A stretch of 28,346 nt of DNA, taken from positions 1 through 28,346 of the forward strand of contig CAAFLG010000023.1 in NCBI GenBank assembly GCA_900763705.1, written 5' to 3'. This DNA comes from an uncultured Oscillospiraceae bacterium (GTDB taxonomy: Bacteria; Bacillota; Clostridia; Oscillospirales; Oscillospiraceae). The position numbers were made by a program, and so were the translations under genes. Of the stretch, positions 14,965 to 24,534 are shown piece after piece (the stretch's first letter is position 1; each line of letters starts with the position of its first letter). The notes beneath the pieces were generated by a model. The model did not search any database, was not told the DNA's origin, and saw nothing but the letters and a program-made list of their open reading frames with translations.

Positions 14965-15134
14965 TCGAAGAAGAGGCAAAGCCTCTTCTTCGAGAAGGAT
15001 TCGCTGCGTTCTGTGCCTCGGTTGGCCGCTGCAAAGCGGCCAATTCGACACTCACTTCGCGCAAAGTGTTTTTTCTGACGCGCATGTCGTCAGAAAAAAC
15101 GAATCAGAATCATTTGCCGTCTGCGGACGGCAAA
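14965..15134. repeat. Cluster of perfect inverted repeats (hairpins) after the SPFH gene
   Basis: Perfect hairpins follow one another. 14965-14993: 13-bp stem, AAA loop. 15022-15043: 9 bp, GCAA loop. 15053-15068: 5 bp, CGCGCA loop, followed by a T run. 15069-15099: 12 bp starting TTTTTTCTGACG. 15113-15134: 9 bp, TGCG loop. The 15069 stem carries its T tract on the wrong side for a terminator on either strand. The cluster could be a mosaic of REP/MITE-like palindromes or a structured 3' UTR. Stretches between them (14994-15021, 15100-15112) show no coding sign. Confidence 0.7.
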
Positions 15135-15160
15135 GCCTGCGGCGCAGTATCATGCAGCAA

Positions 15161-15202
15161 GAGGGGCGTTCCCATACGGGAACGCCCCTCTCTTTATTAT
15201 TT
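15161..15202 (+). terminator. Terminator-like hairpin closing the SPFH operon
   Basis: A perfect 13-bp stem GAGGGGCGTTCCC / GGGAACGCCCCTC with an ATAC loop (15161-15190) is followed on the plus strand by the U-rich TCTTTATTATTT. The minus-strand side has no T run, so for glyS it would be only a weak terminator. Confidence 0.7.
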
Positions 15203-15212
15203 ACGGAAAAGC

Positions 15213-16661
15213 TTAGAACGCGATCTTCTCGCGCAGGAAGTCCTTGACTTCGCTGATGGGGATACGGACCTGCTCCATGCTGTCGCGCTCGCGGATGGTG
15301 ACGCAGTGGTCGGCCGCAATGCCGTTCGCCTCGTCGCCGACGGTGTCGAAGTCGAAGGTGATGCAGTACGGCGTGCCGATCTCGTCCTCGCGGCGGTAGC
15401 GCTTGCCGATCGAGCCGGTCTCGTCATAGTCGACCATGAACTCCTTGGAAAGCTCGGCATACAGCTCCTGCGCGGGGCCGGTGAGCACTTCCTTCTTGGA
15501 AAGGGGCAGGATCGCGGCCTTGAACGGCGCGAGCGCGGGATGGAAGTGCAGCACGACACGCACATCATCGTTGCCCTTCTTGTCCTGACCGACGACCTCT
15601 TCATCGTAAGCGTCGCAGAGGACGGCGAGCACGCTGCGCTCCACGCCGAGCGACGGCTCGATGACATAGGGCACATATTCGACCATGTCCTTGCCCTCGC
15701 CCTCGCGGTAGACCATCTTCTCACCGCTGACGGTCTGGTGCTGCGTCAGGTCGTAGTCCGTGCGGTCAGCCACGCCCCACAGCTCGCCCCAGCCGAAGGG
15801 GAAGAGGAACTCAAAGTCCGTCGTCGCCTTGGAGTAGAAGCACAGCTCCTCGGGGTCGTGGTCGCGCAGACGGAGGTTCTCGTCCTTGAGGCCGATGGAG
15901 AGCAGCCAGTTGTGGCAGAAGGTGCGCCAGTAGTTGAACCACTCAAGGTCGGTGCCCGGCTTGCAGAAGAACTCAAGCTCCATCTGCTCGAACTCGCGCA
16001 CGCGGAAGATGAAGTTGCCCGGCGTGATCTCGTTGCGGAAGGACTTACCGATCTGGCCGATGCCGAACGGCAGCTTCTTGCGCGTGGTGCGCTGGACGTT
16101 ATTGAAGTTGACGAAGATGCCCTGCGCGGTCTCGGGGCGGAGGTAGACGGTGTTCTTCGCGTCCTCGGTCACGCCCTGGAAGGTCTTGAACATGAGGTTG
16201 AACTGGCGGATGTCGGTGAAGTTGTGCTTGCCGCAGGTGGGGCAGGGAATGTTGTGCTCCTCGACAAAGTCCTTCATCTCCTGCTGGGAGAAGGCGTCGA
16301 TGGGCTTGGGCAGCTCAAAGCCGGTCTCGGCGCACCAGTCCTCGATGACCTTGTCGGCGCGGAAGCGCTCGTGGCACTCGCGGCAGTCCATCAGAGGATC
16401 GGAGAAGCCGCCGAGATGGCCGCTCGCCACCCAGGTCTGCGGGTTCATCAGGATCGCGGCGTCAAGACCGACGTTGTAGGGATTCTCCTGCACGAACTTC
16501 TTCCACCAGGCGTTCTTGATGTTCTTCTTGAGCTCGGCGCCGAGGGGGCCGTAGTCCCAGGTGTTGGCAAGGCCGCCGTAGATCTCGCTGCCGGGGAAGA
16601 CAAAGCCGCGGTTTTTGCACAGCGCGACGATCTTTTCCATCGTCTTTTCAGTGTTTTTCAT
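15213..16661 (-). CDS. glyS: Glycyl-tRNA synthetase, single-chain eukaryote-type (alpha2)
   Basis: This class II synthetase charges tRNA-Gly. The 482-residue protein is the one-chain form found in Gram-positives and eukaryotes, not the alpha2-beta2 GlyQ/GlyS form. Features include ALCKNRGFVFPGSEIYGG, WDYGPLGAELKKNI (motif 1 region), cysteine pairs CRECHE and CPTCGKH that suggest a zinc-binding insertion, YLRPETAQGIFVNF and FRNEITPGNFIFRVREFEQME (motif 2 region), and the late PSLGVERSVLAVLCDAY (motif 3). It ends with the anticodon-binding domain (FHPALAPFKAAILP). AAAGGAG is correctly spaced before the ATG at 16661. It is regulated by the glycine T-box upstream. Confidence 0.96.
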   Translation of the reverse strand: MKNTEKTMEKIVALCKNRGFVFPGSEIYGGLANTWDYGPLGAELKKNIKNAWWKKFVQENPYNVGLDAAILMNPQTWVASGHLGGFSDPLMDCRECHERFRADKVIEDWCAETGFELPKPIDAFSQQEMKDFVEEHNIPCPTCGKHNFTDIRQFNLMFKTFQGVTEDAKNTVYLRPETAQGIFVNFNNVQRTTRKKLPFGIGQIGKSFRNEITPGNFIFRVREFEQMELEFFCKPGTDLEWFNYWRTFCHNWLLSIGLKDENLRLRDHDPEELCFYSKATTDFEFLFPFGWGELWGVADRTDYDLTQHQTVSGEKMVYREGEGKDMVEYVPYVIEPSLGVERSVLAVLCDAYDEEVVGQDKKGNDDVRVVLHFHPALAPFKAAILPLSKKEVLTGPAQELYAELSKEFMVDYDETGSIGKRYRREDEIGTPYCITFDFDTVGDEANGIAADHCVTIRERDSMEQVRIPISEVKDFLREKIAF

Positions 16662-16697
16662 GGTGAATTTCTCCTTTCGGTACTTGGCTCAGGAGAT

Positions 16698-16736
16698 AAA
16701 AAACGCCCTGAGCCTATGGATAGTAGGCTCAGGGCG
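16698..16736 (-). terminator. T-box-controlled terminator of the glyS leader
   Basis: A perfect 13-bp stem CGCCCTGAGCCTA / TAGGCTCAGGGCG with a seven-base loop is followed on the minus strand by six T (16703-16698). It lies 37 bases before the glyS ATG and just after the T-box. Confidence 0.93.
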
Positions 16737-16938
16737 AACAAAGCATTTGTCCGTGGTTCCACCTGAATTCCCCGCTGGATGCGGGGCACTTCGTTCCCTT
16801 GTAACGGAGGGACCGGCGCGGCATTTCCGCCGCACAGCTCAAAAGCGCCGCCTTTCTTCTTCCGCGGGGACTTGCACCATCCGTCCCCTCTCTGTGAGCG
16901 GTGGGGGAAGAAACGCTTCTTTCTCTCAGCTTTTTTCT
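16698..16938 (-). promoter_or_regulatory. Glycine T-box riboswitch leader of glyS
   Basis: On the minus strand the leader carries the T-box sequence AGGTGGAACCACGG (16764-16751). Its UGGA (16761-16758) is complementary to the UCCA-3' end expected of tRNA-Gly. Further upstream lie AGAGAG and GGATGGTGCAAGTCC, typical of stem I. A candidate specifier GGC (16852-16850, in AAAGGCGG) lies opposite, near the base of stem I. The alternative terminator is a separate feature at its 3' end. When uncharged tRNA-Gly pairs at specifier and T-box, the antiterminator forms and glyS is read. The exact specifier is my inference; a nearby GGA is the alternative. Confidence 0.92.
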
Positions 16939-16944
16939 GTCCGT

Positions 16945-16973
16945 AGGATACCATGCGCAAAAGCGCTTGTCAA
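16945..16973 (-). promoter_or_regulatory. Sigma-A promoter of glyS
   Basis: On the minus strand a perfect TTGACA (16973-16968), a spacer of 17 and TATCCT (16950-16945). The start point falls near 16938, giving a T-box leader of about 275 bases. Confidence 0.9.
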
Positions 16974-17013
16974 GCTTCCACGATGCTTTTGCGCAGGATT
17001 ATATAGTTGTCCG

Positions 17014-17042
17014 TTGCGTTTTGGGCGCGGAAATGCTATAAT
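17014..17042 (+). promoter_or_regulatory. Sigma-A promoter of the LTA-synthase operon
   Basis: TTGCGT (17014-17019), spacer 17, consensus TATAAT (17037-17042). It is divergent from the glyS promoter, with about 40 bases between the two -35 boxes. Confidence 0.88.
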
Positions 17043-17086
17043 TCCCTATTATTTTATTCTCGCTTTTGAAAGGTGGAACCTTTTCC

Positions 17087-18964
17087 ATGCAAGTTTTCCG
17101 TTCTCTGCTGCGGCCGGATGAGAGTGCCGGGCGCGCCATGCGCTGCGCGCACCGGCTGTGGGTCTTCCTGTGGCTCACGGTTTTCGGCCTCGGCATCGGT
17201 CTTCTCTCGCTCTATCTCGCGGCACATTCCTGCCCGGGCATCGACGCGCAGGCGCTGTGGGCGTCGTACTTCAAGCTGCCGCTGCTTGTCGTGATGAACC
17301 TTCTCATGCCGCTTCTTCTCGTCTACCTCGGCTTCTTCCTTTTCGCGCGTCCCTGGGCGGCGTACCTTCTCTCGGCGGTGCCGTTCCTCACGCTTGCGCT
17401 TGCAAACTACTATAAGATCCAGCTGCGCGGCGACCCGGTGCTGGCAAGCGACCTGCGTCTTCTGCGCACGGCGGGCGGCATCATGGGCAACTACAGCTTT
17501 GAGCTGAGCGCGCCGGTCGGGATCGTCGCGGCAGGCTTTGCGGCAATGCTCGTGCTCTCGATTTTTCTGCTGCGCAGGGAGCACATGAGCCGGCGCGAGC
17601 GCCTTGCGGGGCTGATGCTCCTGCTCTCGCTGACGCTTGCCGGCGGATTTGAACTTTATCCCGACGCGGACATTTACGAAAAGACCGCCAACAGCGGACT
17701 GATCAACCCCTGGTCCGAAACGGAGATCTACCTCTCTCGCGGCACGACCTATCCCTTCCTCTACAGCGTGCAGGATATGCTCCCCAACGCGCCGAGCGGC
17801 TACCGCGAGAGCGAAGCGAGCAGCACGCTCGCGTCCTATGAGGATCAGGATATCCCGGAGAGGGAGAAGATCACCGTCGTCGGCATCATGCTCGAGGCCT
17901 TCTCCGACCTCACGGATTTCCCCGTGCTCGACGATATCCCCGCGGTCCACGAGATCTACGAGCCGCTGCATGAGCTGGAAGAGCGCAGCATTTCAGGCCG
18001 CCTGCTCACCAACATCTTCGCCGGCGGCACGGTGGATACCGAATGGGGCTATCTCACGGGCTACAGCACGCACGAGGAGTTCCGCAGCCCCGTCAACACC
18101 TATGTTCGCTACTTCAAATCGCAGGGCTACGACGCGCTCTACCGCCACCCCGGCTACAGCTGGTTCTATAACCGCAGCAACGTGAACGAATACCTTGGCT
18201 TTGATGAGTGTGTGTTCAACGACACAGGCTTTGGCGATCTCATCTCCATTTCCGACGCGCTCTATCACTCCGACAAGGTGCTCGTCGACTACCTGCTGAA
18301 TGATATCGACGCGCGCACGGAGACGGACGATCCTCTCTTCCTCTTCTCCGTGTCGTACCAGAACCACGGCCCCTACCCCTCCGAGACCTACTGGGAGGAA
18401 TACGCAACGCCCGAAAAGAACGGCTGGTCGATGCAGACCTGCTGCGTCATCAACAACTACCTTGCCGGCATCCGCAGCACGATCAACGAGATGTGCCGCA
18501 TGACGGAGGAACTGGAGGCGCGCAAGGAACCCATCGTCTTCGTTTTCTTCGGCGACCACAAGCCCTGGATGGGCAACGGCAACAGCGTCTATACCGAGAT
18601 CGGCGTTGATCTGGATGTTTCGACGCTCGAGGGCTTCTACAATTACTACGCAACGCCCTACGTCATCTACGCGAACGAGGCGGCAAGAGAGCTGTTCGGC
18701 AGCGACTTTGCCGGGGATGGCGGCGACTTCTCCCCCTGCTTTCTGATGGCGCGGCTCTTCGACGAGTGCGGCTGGGAGGGGCCGGGACTCATGCAGCTCC
18801 AGCGCGAGATGCGAGAGGTCTCCCCCCTGATGAGCTCGAACGGCTGGCGGATGCAGGACGGTCAGCTTACCTCGGAGCTTACGGGCGCGGCGGAGGACGA
18901 GAACGAGCGCTACCTGCGCGCGCAGTATTATATTGAAACACATCTCAAGGAGGATGCGTCATGA
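17087..18964 (+). CDS. LtaS-family lipoteichoic-acid synthase / sulfatase-type phosphoglycerol transferase
   Basis: LtaS-type enzymes transfer glycerol-phosphate from phosphatidylglycerol to a growing polymer outside the membrane and release diacylglycerol. The 625-residue protein has about five N-terminal membrane helices (within residues 20-195) and an extracellular sulfatase-fold domain. Expected metal and active-site elements are GIMLEAFSD (Glu about 270), GGTVDTEWGYLTGYST (Thr about 315, the catalytic position in LtaS), YRHPGYSWFYNR, NHGPYP and VFFGDHKPWMG. ATG at 17087 is favoured, with AAAGGTGG ten bases upstream; a TTG at 17066 would lie upstream of that site. Its stop overlaps the ATG of the GH3 gene. 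The polymer actually made cannot be told from sequence. Confidence 0.9.
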   Translation: MQVFRSLLRPDESAGRAMRCAHRLWVFLWLTVFGLGIGLLSLYLAAHSCPGIDAQALWASYFKLPLLVVMNLLMPLLLVYLGFFLFARPWAAYLLSAVPFLTLALANYYKIQLRGDPVLASDLRLLRTAGGIMGNYSFELSAPVGIVAAGFAAMLVLSIFLLRREHMSRRERLAGLMLLLSLTLAGGFELYPDADIYEKTANSGLINPWSETEIYLSRGTTYPFLYSVQDMLPNAPSGYRESEASSTLASYEDQDIPEREKITVVGIMLEAFSDLTDFPVLDDIPAVHEIYEPLHELEERSISGRLLTNIFAGGTVDTEWGYLTGYSTHEEFRSPVNTYVRYFKSQGYDALYRHPGYSWFYNRSNVNEYLGFDECVFNDTGFGDLISISDALYHSDKVLVDYLLNDIDARTETDDPLFLFSVSYQNHGPYPSETYWEEYATPEKNGWSMQTCCVINNYLAGIRSTINEMCRMTEELEARKEPIVFVFFGDHKPWMGNGNSVYTEIGVDLDVSTLEGFYNYYATPYVIYANEAARELFGSDFAGDGGDFSPCFLMARLFDECGWEGPGLMQLQREMREVSPLMSSNGWRMQDGQLTSELTGAAEDENERYLRAQYYIETHLKEDAS

Positions 18965-20127
18965 AAAAAGGCCTGATCGCACTGCTTGCGCTCCTGCTCT
19001 GCCTGATGCTGCCTGCCTGCGGCAGGCAGAAGACTGACGCGCCCGACGTGCCGGACACGCCGGCACTCGATCCCGCGCCGCCGGAAAAGACGCCGGAAGA
19101 ATGGAACGAGGAGCGTCTGAACGCGCGCATCGCGGAGATGACGCTTGAAGAAAAGGTCGGCCAGCTCTTTTTCGTCCGCTGCCCGGAAACAGACGCGGCG
19201 GAGGATGTGGAAACCTATCATCTTGGCGGTCTTCTGCTCTTTGGGCGGGATTATAAGGACGCGGGCGGCGCGTGGCTCGCGGAGGACGCCTTCACTTCGG
19301 CGCTCGCCTCCTATCAGGCCGCGGCGGACCTCCCCCTTTTCATCGGCAGCGACGAGGAGGGCGGCACGGTCACGCGCGCGAGCTGGAACCCGAACCTCTT
19401 TTCCTCGCTCCTCAAGTCTCCGCAGGAGCTGTATGCCGCGGCGGGGATGGACGGCCTTCTTGAAGAAACGCTGCGCTATAACGAGCGTCTCAAGGCGCTC
19501 GGCGTCAACGTGAATTTCGCCCCCGTGTGTGACGTGTCGACCGATCCGGACGACTTCATCTACGCGCGCTCCTTCGGCAAGGACGCGCAGACCACGGCGG
19601 ACTACATCACGCGCGTCGTGCCCGTCTATGAGCAGGCTGGCGTTGCGTGCGTTTTGAAGCACTTCCCCGGCTACGGGAACAATGCCGACACCCACACGGG
19701 CATCGCCGTGGACGAGCGGACGTATGAGAGCTTTGAAACCGCCGACTTTCTGCCCTTTTCCGCGGGCATCGCGGCGGGTGCTCCTTTCGTCCTCGTGAGC
19801 CACAACATTGTAAACTGCATGGACGATACCCTGCCCGCCTCCCTTTCGCCGAAGGTGCACGAGGTACTGCGCGGCACGCTCGGCTTTGACGGGCTCATCG
19901 TGACGGACGATCTTGCGATGGACGCGGTCAGCTCCTACGCGCAAAATGGCAGCGCCGCTGTGCTTGCGCTGCTTGCGGGCAACGACATGATCGTGACGAC
20001 CGACTATCAAGAACAGATCCCGCAGGTCATCGCCGCCGTGGAGCGCGGCGAGCTTGACGAGCGGGAGATCGACGCGCATGTTTACCGCGTGCTGCACGAA
20101 AAACAGGCGCTCGGCCTGATCGACTGA
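18961..20127 (+). CDS. nagZ: GH3 beta-N-acetylhexosaminidase lipoprotein (NagZ-like)
   Basis: NagZ-type enzymes release GlcNAc from peptidoglycan or muropeptides during wall recycling. In Gram-positives they can be surface lipoproteins. This 388-residue protein has a lipoprotein signal peptide with lipobox LPAC (Cys20) and a Pro/Asp-rich linker. The GH3 TIM barrel carries KVGQLFFVR, FIGSDEEGGTVTR, KHFPGYG (233-239), the Asp-His acid/base pair in NADTHTG (Asp243, His245), and the probable nucleophile Asp316 in IVTDDLAM. The KHFPG-x-G...D-x-H loop is characteristic of the NagZ subgroup. It overlaps the LtaS-like gene by four bases, so the two envelope enzymes are translationally coupled. Confidence 0.9.
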   Translation: MKKGLIALLALLLCLMLPACGRQKTDAPDVPDTPALDPAPPEKTPEEWNEERLNARIAEMTLEEKVGQLFFVRCPETDAAEDVETYHLGGLLLFGRDYKDAGGAWLAEDAFTSALASYQAAADLPLFIGSDEEGGTVTRASWNPNLFSSLLKSPQELYAAAGMDGLLEETLRYNERLKALGVNVNFAPVCDVSTDPDDFIYARSFGKDAQTTADYITRVVPVYEQAGVACVLKHFPGYGNNADTHTGIAVDERTYESFETADFLPFSAGIAAGAPFVLVSHNIVNCMDDTLPASLSPKVHEVLRGTLGFDGLIVTDDLAMDAVSSYAQNGSAAVLALLAGNDMIVTTDYQEQIPQVIAAVERGELDEREIDAHVYRVLHEKQALGLID

Positions 20128-20140
20128 GGAGACAAGCGAC

Positions 20141-21289
20141 ATGGAAACAAGAAAGCTTTATTATGAAGACCCCTTCATGAGGTCCTTTGTGGCCACCGTC
20201 CTCTCCTGCGAGGAGGCAAAGGGCGGCTGCGCCGTCGTGCTCGATGAAACGGCCTTTTACCCCGAGGGCGGCGGCCAGCCTTACGATACCGGTACGCTCG
20301 GCGGGGCGAAGGTGCTTGCGGTGCACGAAAAGGACGGCGTCATCACGCATCTTTGCGACCGTCCTCTCCCTGTCGGTGAGCGCGTTGAGGGGGAGATCGA
20401 CTGGGCGCGCCGCTTCGACCATATGCAGCAGCATTCGGGCGAGCATATCTGCTCGGGCCTTCTCTGCGAGCGCTTCCACTGCGACAATGTAGGCTTTCAC
20501 ATGGGGGCCGACAGCGTGACGATCGACTACAACGCCGACATTTCGTGGGAGGCGCTGCTGGAGATCGAAGAGGAAGCGAACCGCTACATCTGCGAGGACC
20601 ATGAGATCGACATCCGCTTCTATCGCGGCGCAGAACTTGAAAAGGTGGAGTATCGCAGCAAAAAGGCGCTCGAGGGCGATGTGCGCATCGTCTCGTTCCC
20701 CGGCGCAGACTGCTGCGCCTGCTGCGGCACGCACGTGCTGCGCGCAGGACAGGTGGGGCTTGTGAAGTTCCTCTCCGTGCAGAAGTTCCGCGAGGGCGTT
20801 CGCATCGAGCTTTTGTGCGGCGACCGCGCGCGGCGCTATCTTTCCGCCTGCTGGGAGCAGAGCCTGCACATTGGTCAGGCGCTCTCCGTCAAGCCCACGG
20901 CGGGCTTTGCCGCCGTGGAGCGGCTGCTTGCAGAGCTCGGCGCGCTCAAGCTGCGCTGTGCGCGGCTTGAGGAGGCTGCCTTCTCGCAGACGGCGGCGCA
21001 GTATGAAAACAGGGGCGACGTGCTGCTCTTTGAAGACGAGATGCCGGGCGACAGCCTGCGCAAGCTCTGCGACGCCGTGGCAAGCGTCTGCGGCGGGCGC
21101 TGCGCGGTCTTTGCGGGAGCGGAGGGCGCCTATAAGTACGCCATCGGCCACATGGGCGGCGACCTGCGCGCGCTGACAAAGCAGCTCAACGCAGCGCTTT
21201 CGGGCCGAGGCGGCGGCAAGCCGCATTTCGTGCAGGGCAGCGTCAGCTGCCGCCGCGCGGACATTGAAACTTTCTTCACACGGAATTAA
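20141..21289 (+). CDS. AlaX-type alanyl-tRNA editing protein with DHHA1 domain
   Basis: AlaX proteins hydrolyse mischarged Ser- or Gly-tRNA-Ala in trans. The 382-residue product resembles the AlaRS editing half plus C-terminal DHHA1 (AlaX-L type). It has FYPEGGGQPYDTG, the zinc ligands HSGEH (His98, His102) and CCGTH (Cys194, His198), then RAGQVGLVKFLSVQKFREGVRIE in overlapping form. A helical linker follows, and a DHHA1-like tail that ends GRGGGKPHFVQGS. It lacks the catalytic aminoacylation and tRNA-recognition domains of AlaRS. It lies 13 bases after the GH3 gene, with AGGAG before the ATG, and is probably the last gene of that operon. Confidence 0.9.
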   Translation: METRKLYYEDPFMRSFVATVLSCEEAKGGCAVVLDETAFYPEGGGQPYDTGTLGGAKVLAVHEKDGVITHLCDRPLPVGERVEGEIDWARRFDHMQQHSGEHICSGLLCERFHCDNVGFHMGADSVTIDYNADISWEALLEIEEEANRYICEDHEIDIRFYRGAELEKVEYRSKKALEGDVRIVSFPGADCCACCGTHVLRAGQVGLVKFLSVQKFREGVRIELLCGDRARRYLSACWEQSLHIGQALSVKPTAGFAAVERLLAELGALKLRCARLEEAAFSQTAAQYENRGDVLLFEDEMPGDSLRKLCDAVASVCGGRCAVFAGAEGAYKYAIGHMGGDLRALTKQLNAALSGRGGGKPHFVQGSVSCRRADIETFFTRN

Positions 21290-21300
21290 CACCCTGTTCA

Positions 21301-21329
21301 TTCCTTTTTTATCCTCGCTGCGGTATAGT
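21301..21329 (+). promoter_or_regulatory. Probable sigma-A promoter of the lipid kinase gene
   Basis: A good -10 TATAGT (21324-21329) lies 17 bases after a weak -35 TTCCTT (21301-21306). No terminator is visible between the AlaX gene and this point, so some read-through is also likely. Confidence 0.55.
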
Positions 21330-21367
21330 AAAAGATAAGAGCAGAATTCTAAGCAGGAGTGAACGAT

Positions 21368-22300
21368 TTGAGGCACATTTTCATCATCAACCCCGCCGCC
21401 GGGAAAAAAGACGGCCGCCAGCGTGTTTACGCGATGGCGGAAAAATTGAAGCGCGAGCACGATCTGGACGTGGAGTGTATGCTCACCAAGTCGCGCGGAC
21501 ACGCGACGATGCTCACGCGCGCCATCGCCGAGACGGGCGAGAACGTCCGCTTTTATGCCTGCGGCGGCGACGGGACGGTCAACGAGATCGTCAACGGCAT
21601 TGCAGGATTTGACAATGCCGCGATGACCTGCATCCCCATCGGCACGGGCAACGATTTTCTTAAAAACTTCGGCAAGGACGCCCTTCCCCTTTTTCTCGAC
21701 GCAGAGAACCTGTGGAACGGCCCTGTCACGCCGCTCGATCTGATCGACTGCAACGGCAAATACTGCCTGACCATCGCCTGCACGGGCATCGACGCGCGCA
21801 TCGCGGAAAGCGTGCATGACTTCGGCGCGTCGCCCATGCTCTCGGGGCGCGGCAGCTATTTAGCAAGCGTCGCGGCCAACTTCCTCTTCCGCAAGATCGG
21901 GCGCAGGTGGCGCGTCACGCTCGATGACGAGGTGGTTGAGGACGAGTTTGCCCTCGTTTCGATGTGCAACGGCCGCTATTACGGCGGCGGCTCGACCCCC
22001 GTGCCCGAGGCGCGCATGACGGACGGGGTATTACATACGGTGCTCGTGAAAAACATCAGCAAGGCGCGCTTTGCAAGGCTTTTTCCCGACTACAGCGCGG
22101 GCAACCACCAGAAGCTGCCGCGCGACATTGTGCGCGTGTCCAAGGCGAAGGTCGTACGCATCGAGGCGCTCGAGGGAGATCTCACCACCTGTCTCGACGG
22201 CGAGAGCATGCACTCTCAGTGCGTGACGCTGCAGCTTGCGGACAAGAAGGTCAATTTCTTCGCGCCCGCGGGCTGCGACCCGGACGCGACGGCGCGCTGA
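21368..22300 (+). CDS. Diacylglycerol kinase-family lipid kinase (DgkB/YegS-like)
   Basis: These soluble or membrane-associated kinases phosphorylate diacylglycerol or related lipids and feed phosphatidic acid back into phospholipid synthesis. The 310-residue protein shows the NAD-kinase/DAGK fold motifs: FIINPAAGKKDG at the N terminus, CGGDGTVNEIVNGI (GGDGT 66-70), IPIGTGNDFLKN (GTGND 92-96), then the C-terminal beta-sandwich with VSMCNGRYYGGG and LDGE. A TTG start at 21368 is chosen because AGGAG (21355-21359) is spaced eight bases from it; a GTG at 21359 would overlap that site. The nearby LtaS-like enzyme makes diacylglycerol, a plausible substrate source. Confidence 0.88.
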   Translation: MRHIFIINPAAGKKDGRQRVYAMAEKLKREHDLDVECMLTKSRGHATMLTRAIAETGENVRFYACGGDGTVNEIVNGIAGFDNAAMTCIPIGTGNDFLKNFGKDALPLFLDAENLWNGPVTPLDLIDCNGKYCLTIACTGIDARIAESVHDFGASPMLSGRGSYLASVAANFLFRKIGRRWRVTLDDEVVEDEFALVSMCNGRYYGGGSTPVPEARMTDGVLHTVLVKNISKARFARLFPDYSAGNHQKLPRDIVRVSKAKVVRIEALEGDLTTCLDGESMHSQCVTLQLADKKVNFFAPAGCDPDATAR

Positions 22301-22321
22301 CAAAAAGACAGTAAGAACGAC

Positions 22322-22360
22322 AAAAGGGCGGCGGATGCGGCAGCATCCGCCGCCCTTTTT
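22322..22360 (+). terminator. Intrinsic terminator after the lipid kinase gene
   Basis: A perfect stem of at least 16 bp (AAAGGGCGGCGGATGC / GCATCCGCCGCCCTTT) with a GGCA loop, followed by T5. One of the strongest hairpins in the window. Confidence 0.92.
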
Positions 22361-22432
22361 CCGCAGCCGCAGCAGGGGGCGCAAAAGTTTTTGAATAAGC
22401 TGTGAATTTTTGGAAAATCAGCAAAATACCCC

Positions 22433-22461
22433 TTGCAAATACCTTGACGGTGCGCTATGAT
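22433..22461 (+). promoter_or_regulatory. Sigma-A promoter of groESL
   Basis: TTGCAA (22433-22438), spacer 17, TATGAT (22456-22461). It lies directly upstream of CIRCE, so the operator sits at about the start point. Confidence 0.88.
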
Positions 22462-22472
22462 AGCACCGTTGG

Positions 22473-22499
22473 TTAGCACTCGATAAGTTTGAGTGCTAA
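22473..22499. promoter_or_regulatory. CIRCE operator (HrcA binding site)
   Basis: A perfect TTAGCACTC-N9-GAGTGCTAA, identical to the consensus. HrcA repressor binds it and is released on heat or protein-folding stress, which induces groESL. hrcA itself is not in the window. Confidence 0.97.
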
Positions 22500-22549
22500 C
22501 CCGCCTGAAACCGTTAAAAATTTTGAAATATACAAGGAGGCACCAAGCC

Positions 22550-22834
22550 ATGAAACTCACACCGCTTGCTGACCGCGTCATCCTCAAGATGGTCGAGGCC
22601 GAAGAGACGACCAAGGGCGGCATCATCCTGACCGCCAGCGCCAAGGAGAAGCCCTCCATCGCCGAAGTCATTTCCGTCGGCCCCGGCGGTATGGTGGACG
22701 GTCACGACGTTGTGATGACCGTCAAGCCCGGCGACAAGGTCATCACCAGCAAGTATTCCGGCACGGAAGTCAAGCTGGACGACGAGGAGTATGTCGTCGT
22801 CCGTCAGAGCGATATTCTCGCTATTGTGGAATAA
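22550..22834 (+). CDS. groES: Co-chaperonin GroES (Cpn10)
   Basis: GroES is the heptameric lid of the GroEL folding chamber. The 94-residue product has the full family length. It shows LTPLADRVILKMVEAEETTKGGIILTASAKEKP (mobile loop within; read in parts), then VISVGPGG, VKPGDKVITSKYSGTEVKLDDEEYVVV and the terminal SDILAIVE. AAGGAGG (22534-22540) precedes the ATG. It is controlled by the CIRCE operator and co-transcribed with groEL 18 bases downstream. Confidence 0.98.
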   Translation: MKLTPLADRVILKMVEAEETTKGGIILTASAKEKPSIAEVISVGPGGMVDGHDVVMTVKPGDKVITSKYSGTEVKLDDEEYVVVRQSDILAIVE

Positions 22835-22852
22835 TCGAGGAGGTAACGAATT

Positions 22853-24484
<1,632 letters not shown>

Positions 24485-24495
24485 GAGAATACGCC

Positions 24496-24528
24496 AAACG
24501 GCGCCTGCTTTCAGCAGGCGCCGTTTTT
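24496..24528. terminator. Bidirectional terminator between groEL and the glycerate kinase gene
   Basis: AAACGGCGCCTGCT / AGCAGGCGCCGTTT forms a perfect 14-bp stem, with T5 on the plus side and AAA on the minus side. The two genes converge here. Confidence 0.9.
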
Positions 24529-24534
24529 CTATGC

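Noticed and set aside
14965..15190. CRISPR-like or phage attachment interpretation of the hairpin cluster
   Set aside because: The palindromes differ from each other in sequence and spacing, no constant direct repeat is present, and no cas, integrase or tRNA gene is nearby.
14910..16766. A very long plus-strand open frame (618 codons) opposite glyS
   Set aside because: It is antisense to a secure glyS gene and runs through the T-box terminator. The composition is that of a GC-rich antisense frame (Leu/Ala/Asp/Glu/Val-rich, repetitive) with no recognisable domain.
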